Source of the DNA: Sphingomonadales bacterium
GTDB taxonomy: Bacteria > Pseudomonadota > Alphaproteobacteria > Sphingomonadales > Sphingomonadaceae
Assembly (NCBI GenBank): GCA_017302615.1
Contig: JAFLDB010000001.1
Location: forward strand, 392,897 to 456,896
Reading direction: 5' to 3'
Length of the DNA: 64,000 nt
Part shown: positions 58,102 through 64,000 of the stretch, in pieces
Layout: each line of letters begins with the position of its first letter
Numbering within the stretch: position 1 is the stretch's first letter
Translations under genes and position numbers: made by a program
Notes under the pieces: generated by a model
Database searches by the model: none
Told to the model about the DNA's origin: nothing
The model's input: the letters and a program-made list of their open reading frames with translations, nothing else

Positions 58102-58971
58102 ATGTCCACGACCTTCCAGCTCGACACCGCGACCAGCCGCGCCAACCCCACCCCGGCCCCGATGAAGCGGCTGACGATACCGGCGATCCGCCGCCGCAAG
58201 GCAGACGGCGTCACCGCCGAACCAATCGTGATGCTGACCGCCTACACCGCGCGTCAGGCCCAATTGCTCGACGAGCATTGCGACTTGCTGCTGGTCGGGG
58301 ACTCGCTCGGCCAGGTGATCTACGGCCTGCCCAGCTCGGTGCCGGTCACGCTCGACCTGATGGCAGCCCATGGTGCTGCCGTGGTCCGGGGTTCGTACCA
58401 CGCTGCAGTGGTGGTTGACATGCCCTTTGGTGCCTATGAAGCCTCCCCTGAACAGGCCTTTGCCAGCGCCTCGCGCCTGCTGAAGGAGACCGGCTGCGCG
58501 GCGGTCAAGCTTGAAGGCGGCGCGGCCATGGCCGAAACGGTCGCCTTCCTGACCCAGCGCGGCATCCCGGTCATGGGTCACGTCGGCCTCACCCCGCAGG
58601 CCGTCAACGTCCTTGGCGGCTACAATGCGCGCGGCCGCAGTGAAGCCGAAGCCCAGAAAATTGTCAGCGATGCCAAGGCCCTGGATGATGCCGGGGCTTT
58701 CGCCGTGGTGGTCGAAGGCGTGGTCGAACCGATCGCCATCGCGGTCACCGAAGCAATCAAGTGCCCGACCATCGGCATCGGCGCCTCGGCCCGCTGCGAC
58801 GGTCAGGTCCTGGTCACCGAGGACATGCTTGGCATGTTCGAGCGCGTTCCCCGCTTCGTAAAGCGCTATGAGAACATCGCCGACACCATTTCCGCCGCTG
58901 CCGCCCGCTATGCCGCGGAAGTGCGGGAAAGGTCGTTCCCGGGGATTGATCAGACCTATCAACCCAAATAG
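58102..58971 (+). CDS. panB: 3-methyl-2-oxobutanoate hydroxymethyltransferase
   Basis: A 289-residue PanB, first step of pantothenate synthesis. [31 protein letters not shown] (metal Asp), [13 protein letters not shown] and [17 protein letters not shown] are conserved. The N-terminal 20 residues are extra. It uses the same 2-oxoisovalerate pool as leuA. It is 29 bases before the TerC-like gene. Confidence 0.96.
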   Translation: MSTTFQLDTATSRANPTPAPMKRLTIPAIRRRKADGVTAEPIVMLTAYTARQAQLLDEHCDLLLVGDSLGQVIYGLPSSVPVTLDLMAAHGAAVVRGSYHAAVVVDMPFGAYEASPEQAFASASRLLKETGCAAVKLEGGAAMAETVAFLTQRGIPVMGHVGLTPQAVNVLGGYNARGRSEAEAQKIVSDAKALDDAGAFAVVVEGVVEPIAIAVTEAIKCPTIGIGASARCDGQVLVTEDMLGMFERVPRFVKRYENIADTISAAAARYAAEVRERSFPGIDQTYQPK

Positions 58972-59000
58972 GGCGGCGGCTTCAGTCCGAGGGGGACACC

Positions 59001-60071
59001 ATGCTGCTGCGTTACTACAAGTTCTCGATCCTGTTTACGTTGGCCTGTCTTGGTCTGGCGGTGTGGTATGGGTGGGCCATGACCGGCAGCGTGGCGGCGA
59101 CAGCTTCGATGCTGTGGATCGTCTTCGTGCTGTCAATCCTGGAAGTCTCCCTTTCCTTCGATAACGCGGTGGTCAATGCTGCGGTTCTCAAGGACATGGA
59201 CGATGTCTGGCAGCGACGCTTTCTGACCTGGGGCATGCTGATCGCGGTCTTCGGGATGCGGATCGTCTTCCCGCTCGCCATTGTCGCGATCGCCGCAGGT
59301 CTGGGGCCGATGGCGGCGCTCGATCTCTCTCTCAACAACCCGGCCGAATACGAGCGCATCGTTTCCAGCGCCCATGTCGGCATTGCCGGGTTTGGCGGGG
59401 CGTTCCTCGCTATGGTTGGCCTGTCGTTCTTCTTCGACGGAGAGAAAGACGTCCACTGGATCGAATGGATCGAAGCCAAGCTGAGCCTCGTTTCCAACAT
59501 CAAGGCTGCCGAGATCGCGCTGCTGCTGCTGGTGATCTACGGCATTTCGCTGCTGCTGCCGCCCGAAGATGCGCTGACCTTCATGGTTTCGGGGACACTG
59601 GGCCTGGTCACCTTCATTGCGGTCGAGGCGATCTCCACGATCCTCGAAATGCGCGAGGAAGCGCTGAAACTGCAGGGCGCGGTAGTCCGTTCCGGGCTTG
59701 GCGGGTTCCTCTATCTCAATATTCTCGATGCCTCCTTCAGCTTCGACGGCGTGATCGGCGCCTTTGCCCTGTCCAACAACATGGTCGTCATCGCGCTCGG
59801 CCTGTCGATCGGGGCGATGTTTGTCCGCTCGATGACGATCCACCTGGTCAAGCAGGGCACCCTGGCGGAGTACCGCTATCTTGAGCACGGGGCCTTCTGG
59901 GCGATCATCGCGCTGGGCGGGATCATGCTGTTTTCCGCCGTGATGCACATCCCCGAGACGGTCACCGGGCTGATCGGCGCGGTGCTGATCGGGCTGTCGC
60001 TGTGGTGGTCTATCCGCCACAACAAGCGCAATCCCGACCGCGAGATCGAGGACGCCGTCAGGGCCGACTGA
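59001..60071 (+). CDS. TerC-like DUF475 membrane protein
   Basis: A 356-residue protein with eight to nine transmembrane segments. Two matching acidic motifs occur: EVSLSFDNAVVNAAVL near the N-terminus and LDASFSFDGVIGAFAL in the C-terminal half, the paired (S/F)FDN/G pattern of TerC-family proteins, thought to handle manganese or other divalent metals. GAGGGGG precedes ATG 59001. It overlaps the convergent BASS gene by 14 bases. Confidence 0.88.
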   Translation: MLLRYYKFSILFTLACLGLAVWYGWAMTGSVAATASMLWIVFVLSILEVSLSFDNAVVNAAVLKDMDDVWQRRFLTWGMLIAVFGMRIVFPLAIVAIAAGLGPMAALDLSLNNPAEYERIVSSAHVGIAGFGGAFLAMVGLSFFFDGEKDVHWIEWIEAKLSLVSNIKAAEIALLLLVIYGISLLLPPEDALTFMVSGTLGLVTFIAVEAISTILEMREEALKLQGAVVRSGLGGFLYLNILDASFSFDGVIGAFALSNNMVVIALGLSIGAMFVRSMTIHLVKQGTLAEYRYLEHGAFWAIIALGGIMLFSAVMHIPETVTGLIGAVLIGLSLWWSIRHNKRNPDREIEDAVRAD

Positions 60072-61011
60072 GGCGGTTCGCGATCGGCGCGGCCAGCACC
60101 AGCTGCGCCAGGTGATAGAGCAGGATCGGCAGCAGCACGACGCCGGCCACCGCAGGCGCGAACAGCACGGCAGCAAGCGGCGCGCCCATCGCGATGCTCT
60201 TTTGCGCACCGGCAAACAGCATCGAAACCCGGTTGCCCCGGTCGAGCCCGAGCAGCCCACCCAGCAACCAGGCTCCGCCGTGGCCGATCAACAGGAACAG
60301 CACCGTTCCGCCCAGCAGCCAGCCCCACCCGGCCGGTTCAACCTGCTGCCAGAACCGCTGCTCGACCGCGCCTGAAAAGGCTACATAGACCGCAATCGCA
60401 ATCGAACCGCGATCGAACCAGGTGGTCAGGTCCTTGTTGTCCCGCACCCAGCCGGACAGCCGCCCCTGCATCACCTGCCCCAGCACGAACGGCACCAGCA
60501 GGATCATCACCACCTTGAGCAGGCCGTCGCCATGAAACTCGGCCGCTCCGCCGCCACCGAGCAGTGAAAACAGCGGCGCGGTGATGAACACGCCGAGCAG
60601 GTTGAGCAGCGCCGCCGCTACGACCGAACTCGCCACATTACCGCCCGCCAATGAGGAATAGGCCGTCGCCGATTGCACGGTCGAAGGCAGGCAGCCGAGG
60701 TAGAGGAACCCCAGCGCGATCAGCGGCGGCATCCAGCCCTGCCCGGCCTGCCACAGCCCCCATCCGGCCAGCGCCATGCCGCCAAAGCACCAGGCCACCA
60801 GCGGCCACAGCAGGCGGTGGTTGGTCAATCCCTGCGCCACCTCATGCCGGGGCAGGCGTACCCCGTTGAGGAAGAACAGCAGGAATACTGCCGCATTGGC
60901 GACGAACTGCGCCCCGTCCCGCGCGCCGCCGGTCACCGGCACCACCAGCGCAAGGGCGATCGCCAGCGTTAGCAGGCGCACCATCGGGTCGATGCGGGAA
61001 AGGATCGTCAT
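60058..61011 (-). CDS. Bile acid:sodium symporter family (YfeH-like) transporter
   Basis: A 317-residue integral membrane protein with about nine or ten helices. LYLGCLPSTVQSATAYSSLAGGN is the crossover-helix signature of the SBF_like/YfeH group, and FLLFFLNGVRLPRHEV the N-terminal one. It probably imports an organic anion with sodium; substrate unknown. It overlaps terC-like by 14 bases. Confidence 0.9.
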   Translation of the reverse strand: MTILSRIDPMVRLLTLAIALALVVPVTGGARDGAQFVANAAVFLLFFLNGVRLPRHEVAQGLTNHRLLWPLVAWCFGGMALAGWGLWQAGQGWMPPLIALGFLYLGCLPSTVQSATAYSSLAGGNVASSVVAAALLNLLGVFITAPLFSLLGGGGAAEFHGDGLLKVVMILLVPFVLGQVMQGRLSGWVRDNKDLTTWFDRGSIAIAVYVAFSGAVEQRFWQQVEPAGWGWLLGGTVLFLLIGHGGAWLLGGLLGLDRGNRVSMLFAGAQKSIAMGAPLAAVLFAPAVAGVVLLPILLYHLAQLVLAAPIANRLSRP

Positions 61012-61102
61012 GGGTGCCGCACCGCTCCTTGGCCGGGAAGTTCCCGGACTTCACTAACTTCGCCCAAGTGCAGCACTGCAAGTTTCAGCACTTTTCCGCA
61101 GC

Positions 61103-61133
61103 CGGACCCTGCCCGGTTATGACAGGGTCTGGC
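61103..61133. terminator. Inverted repeat after the racemase gene
   Basis: CCGGACCCTG (61103-61112) and CAGGGTCTGG (61124-61133) form a 10-bp stem with one G-T pair, 18 bases downstream of the racemase stop. No T-tract follows, so termination is uncertain. Confidence 0.45.
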
Positions 61134-61150
61134 CGTGTAGGAAATCCGGC

Positions 61151-62209
61151 TTAGCGTCCGGCCAGCTTCGGCGCGGGAGCGGGGGTGGCGGAAAAACGCG
61201 GCGCCGGGGCCGGCTGGACCATCCCGGCCTCTTCCACGAAAGTGCCCCGCGCCAGGTTGTGCGGGTGCTTGGGCGCTTCCTTGAGGCTCAGCACCGGGGC
61301 AAAGCAGATGTCGGTCCCGTCCATGATCGCGCACCATTCGTCGCGGGTCTTGGTCAGGATCAGTGCGGTCATCCGCGCCTTCAGCTCGTCCCACTTCATC
61401 GGGTTCATCTGCTGGGCAAAATCCGGATCGCCGGCCAGGCCGGTCTTCTCCAGCAGGATCGCGTAGAACTGCGGCTCGATCGAACCCAGCGAGATGTACT
61501 TGCCATCGCTGGTTTCATAGGTGTCGTAAAAGTGCGTGCCGCTGTCCAGCAGGTTGACCCCGCGCTCGTCGCGCCATTGGCCGTTGCCGAGGAAGGTATA
61601 GGTCATGGCCGAGAGGATCGCCGCGCCATCGACCATCGCGCAGTCAACCACCTGGCCGGTCCCGCCCGAACGGGCATGGAGCACGCCCGCGACCACGCCG
61701 AAGGCCAGCATCATCCCGCCGCCGCCGAAATCGCCCACGGCATTGACCGGGAAGATCGGCTTCTCGCCCTTGCGGCCATAAGTGTGCAACGCGCCCGACA
61801 GCGCGATATAGTTGATGTCATGCCCGGCCAGCGGCGCCATCGGCCCGTCCTGGCCCCAGCCGGTCATCCGCCCGATCACCAGCTTGGGATTGATCCCCAG
61901 CAGCACATCGGGGCCAATCCCCATCCGCTCGATCACGCCGGGGCGATAGCCTTCGATCAGCGCGTCGGCGGTCTTGACCAGTTCCTTGAGCTGTTCGATC
62001 GCGGCCGGATCCTTCAGGTCCAGCTCGATCCGTTCGCGGGTGCGGTTCAGGATGTCGCGGTTGCCGCCGTCGCCGAACCGGCCGGTGGTACCGGGTCGTT
62101 CGATCCGGATCACCCGCGCGCCGTGATCGGCCAGCATCATTCCGCAGAACGGCCCGGGTCCGATCCCGGCCAGTTCGATAACGGTCACACCCTGAAGAAC
62201 ACCAGCCAT
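61151..62209 (-). CDS. Alpha-methylacyl-CoA racemase-like CoA-transferase family III protein
   Basis: A 352-residue CaiB/BaiF-family protein. GHDINYIALSGALHTYG, FPVNAVGDFGGGGMMLAFGV and LGSIEPQFYAILLEKTGL contain the His, Asp and Glu used by alpha-methylacyl-CoA racemases, so racemase is favoured over CoA transferase. It would epimerise 2-methylacyl-CoAs from branched or sterol side chains. ATG 62209 (MAGVLQGV) with GGAG upstream is preferred over GTG 62218. The palindrome at 62228-62245 lies 18 bases upstream. Confidence 0.92.
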   Translation of the reverse strand: MAGVLQGVTVIELAGIGPGPFCGMMLADHGARVIRIERPGTTGRFGDGGNRDILNRTRERIELDLKDPAAIEQLKELVKTADALIEGYRPGVIERMGIGPDVLLGINPKLVIGRMTGWGQDGPMAPLAGHDINYIALSGALHTYGRKGEKPIFPVNAVGDFGGGGMMLAFGVVAGVLHARSGGTGQVVDCAMVDGAAILSAMTYTFLGNGQWRDERGVNLLDSGTHFYDTYETSDGKYISLGSIEPQFYAILLEKTGLAGDPDFAQQMNPMKWDELKARMTALILTKTRDEWCAIMDGTDICFAPVLSLKEAPKHPHNLARGTFVEEAGMVQPAPAPRFSATPAPAPKLAGR

Positions 62210-62227
62210 TCGCTCCACTCCCGAAAA

Positions 62228-62245
62228 TTTAATCGCGCGATGAAA
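62228..62245. promoter_or_regulatory. Palindromic operator (TTTAATCGCGCGATGAAA)
   Basis: An 18-bp palindrome with 8 of 9 arm positions matching. It shares TTTAATCGCGCGAT exactly with the site at 34664-34677 and lies just before the racemase ribosome-binding site. Confidence 0.7.
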
Positions 62246-62284
62246 TTGCCTTTAAGGGCCTGTCGCGCGGCTTGTCGAGAGGGT

Positions 62285-64000
62285 TCAGACCAGCTTCTTG
62301 CGGGCCTCAGCCAGCAGGGGATTGTCCCCGCCGGTCTTGCGCGCCTGTTCGATCAGCTGGCGGGCCAGATCGGGATCGCGCCCGGCATGGGCCAGGGCAA
62401 GGGCGCAGGCGGTAACCACAAAGGGGCTGGCCGGAGCGATCCGCCAGGCCTGCTCGGCACTGGCCAGAGCCGCGTCGGTATCGCCGCTGCGCAGTTGCGC
62501 CAGGCTGAGATCGGCCAGCAGCCGCGCATCGCGCCCACCGCCGCGCAGGCGCAGGCTTTCCAGCAGCAGCCGCGCGCGCGGCCAGTCCTGCGCGCTCAGC
62601 GCCAGATTGGCCGACACCCGCGCCATCAACCGGCTGCCGGGAACCATGGTCAGGTACCGACCGACCAGCGGCGGCACCTGGCCGGGCCGCCCCGCCTGTT
62701 CCAGCGCAATGGCATAGCGCAGCGCCAGCCGGTCCGGGAAACGGATGGTGGCGGCGGCCTCGTAATGCGGCAGGGCCGCCAGCGGCTGGCCGCCCAGCAC
62801 TTCCACATCGCCCAGCACGCCAAGCGCCTCGACCGAACCCGGACGCCGTTCCAGGAACCGCGCGGCGGCAGCACCGGCACCGGCGGGATTGCCCGATGCC
62901 AGCAGGCTGCGAACGTAAGGCACGGCCACGCCCGGCGCACCGGGAGCCTCGGCAAAGCGCGGCGCCAGCACCCCCGGCGGCGCAGGTTCGAACTGGGGCA
63001 GCACCTGCGGCGGCGGGGCATAGGCGGCACGGTTCAGCAGATCGGCCGCCCCGGCCCGGTCGCCCTGCTCTTCGCGCGCCCGGCCGAGCAGGCTCAGCAG
63101 ATAGGGCGGCGCATCACCGCGTGCGGCCATCCCCCCAAAGCGCGCAAACAGCTGCTGATAATCGCCCGACTGGTACAGCGCGCGGGCCAGCAGCAATTGC
63201 GCGCGCTGGTTGGCGCCCTGACGGTCGGCCAGCCGCAGCAGGTATTGCGCGGCAACATTGGCATTGCCCGCTTCCAGTTCCAGCACGCCGTTCAGCAGCA
63301 GGGCGGCCGGGACATTGTCCAGCTTGCGGCCGACCCGGTTGAGCATGGCCCGGGCGAGATCGATCCTGCCCGCCCGCGCCGCCAGCACCGCCTGCAGGAA
63401 AAAGGCCTGGGCATTGTCCGGATCAAGGGCAAGCATCTTGCGGGTCACGGCCAGCATCTCGCTCGCCCGGCCCTGCTCGCCCAGCGATGCGGCATAGCCG
63501 CCCAGCAGCAGCAGATCATCGGGCGCTGCGGCCAGAGCACGTTCCAGCAGGGCAATCGCCGCAGTATCGCCGCCCGAATCGCGCAGCAATTGCGCCTTGA
63601 ATTCCAGCGCGCGGGGATCCTCCGGCCCGGCCACCAGCGCGCGGTCGGCCGCTTCCACCGCCAGCAGGTGTTCTCCGCCCTGATAGCGCAGCCGGCCGAT
63701 CTCCACCCACAGCAGCGGATCGTTTGCGCCGGTGGCGAGCGCCCGGTCCAGCGCTCGCCCGGCCGCAGGCAGATTGCCGTCGAGCCGTTCGAGCAGGGCC
63801 AGCAGCCGCCAGCCGCGCGCTTCCTCGTCCTTGGCAAAGTCACCGCCTTGGAGCCATTCGCGCGCCTTGCGCCGCTGGCCCTGCTGGATCAGCGCCTCGC
63901 CCATGTCCACGGCCAGATCGCGGCGCACGGCCCCGGCAGCTTCGGCGCGGCGCAGGTCGGCCTCGGCAGCGATCCCGTCACCGCGCGCCAGCGCCGCCCG
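62285..64000 (-). CDS. TPR-repeat protein (5' end beyond the window)
   Basis: A partial protein: 571 residues are visible and the frame is still open at 64000, so the N-terminus is missing. Repeated 34-residue helical pairs rich in Ala, Leu and Gly are evident (for example WVEIGRLRYQGGEHLLAVEA, then PRALEFKAQLLRDSGGDTA), with TPR-type AxxxxxxA spacing. It resembles the PEP-CTERM or cellulose-synthesis-type TPR scaffolds, but nothing specific identifies it. Confidence 0.85.
   Translation of the reverse strand, partial: RAALARGDGIAAEADLRRAEAAGAVRRDLAVDMGEALIQQGQRRKAREWLQGGDFAKDEEARGWRLLALLERLDGNLPAAGRALDRALATGANDPLLWVEIGRLRYQGGEHLLAVEAADRALVAGPEDPRALEFKAQLLRDSGGDTAAIALLERALAAAPDDLLLLGGYAASLGEQGRASEMLAVTRKMLALDPDNAQAFFLQAVLAARAGRIDLARAMLNRVGRKLDNVPAALLLNGVLELEAGNANVAAQYLLRLADRQGANQRAQLLLARALYQSGDYQQLFARFGGMAARGDAPPYLLSLLGRAREEQGDRAGAADLLNRAAYAPPPQVLPQFEPAPPGVLAPRFAEAPGAPGVAVPYVRSLLASGNPAGAGAAAARFLERRPGSVEALGVLGDVEVLGGQPLAALPHYEAAATIRFPDRLALRYAIALEQAGRPGQVPPLVGRYLTMVPGSRLMARVSANLALSAQDWPRARLLLESLRLRGGGRDARLLADLSLAQLRSGDTDAALASAEQAWRIAPASPFVVTACALALAHAGRDPDLARQLIEQARKTGGDNPLLAEARKKLV

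Overview
The window is a gene-dense, high-GC stretch of an alphaproteobacterial chromosome, most likely Sphingomonadales (Novosphingobium/Erythrobacteraceae-like). The evidence is the protein sequences themselves (NrdR, RpsD, the LeuA2-type isopropylmalate synthase, PstC and PstA with long N-terminal extensions), a direct-repeat SOS box of the alphaproteobacterial form GTTC-N7-GTTC, and neighbourhoods familiar from that order (rpiB-glyA-nrdR, serB<->miaA, phoR-pstSCAB-phoU-phoB, imuA-imuB-dnaE2). No phage, insertion sequence, CRISPR array or rRNA gene was seen. One tRNA gene (Glu, UUC) is present.

Layout. 1-4553 (+): end of rpiB, glyA, nrdR, a TrmJ-like methyltransferase, a small exported protein, rpsD and a nitroreductase. 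4550-13628 (mostly -): xseB, a prenyl synthase, coaD, a cyclophilin and queA, then a TetR/carotenoid-oxygenase cassette that separates queA from tgt, then an ABC-F ATPase. 13711-18536: two membrane proteins, purL, a Coq4 homologue and a haem-type membrane protein. 18533-23919: serB, miaA and the branched-chain biosynthesis set ilvB-ilvN-ilvC, with a REPIN-like element between ilvN and ilvC. 23983-29715: YceI, an esterase/hotdog/epoxide-hydrolase operon, a winged-helix regulator, a TauD-family dioxygenase and trhO. 29758-31572: a Leu-rich leader peptide and leuA.

31569-38191 is catabolic in character: an acyl-CoA dehydrogenase/SDR/zinc-ADH operon, divergent from an amidohydrolase/iron-ADH operon, followed by a nitronate monooxygenase. 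38188-41393 (-) is the least understood part: an AHH-type (HNH-fold) protein, an unrecognised protein with an unresolved start, a flavodoxin-like reductase and a secreted protein of unknown function. 41516-50685 (+): recJ, tRNA-Glu and the complete phosphate-sensing and uptake locus behind a Pho box. 50688-56266 (-): the SOS mutasome. 56404-64000: amino-acid permease, panB, a TerC-like protein, a BASS-family transporter, an alpha-methylacyl-CoA racemase and a truncated TPR protein.

The signals that ordinary gene calls do not explain are: (i) one palindrome, TTTAATCGCGCGATTAAA, at three distant promoters of catabolic genes (3829, 34665, 62228), suggesting an acyl-CoA/xenobiotic regulon run by a repressor outside the window; (ii) two perfect 13-bp hairpins that bury the ribosome-binding site of the next gene (8032 and 23951); (iii) a five-copy, exactly 10-bp tandem repeat (37051-37100); (iv) a leuA leader peptide with mutually exclusive RNA pairings; and (v) a strong tendency for convergent genes to share interlocked stop codons.
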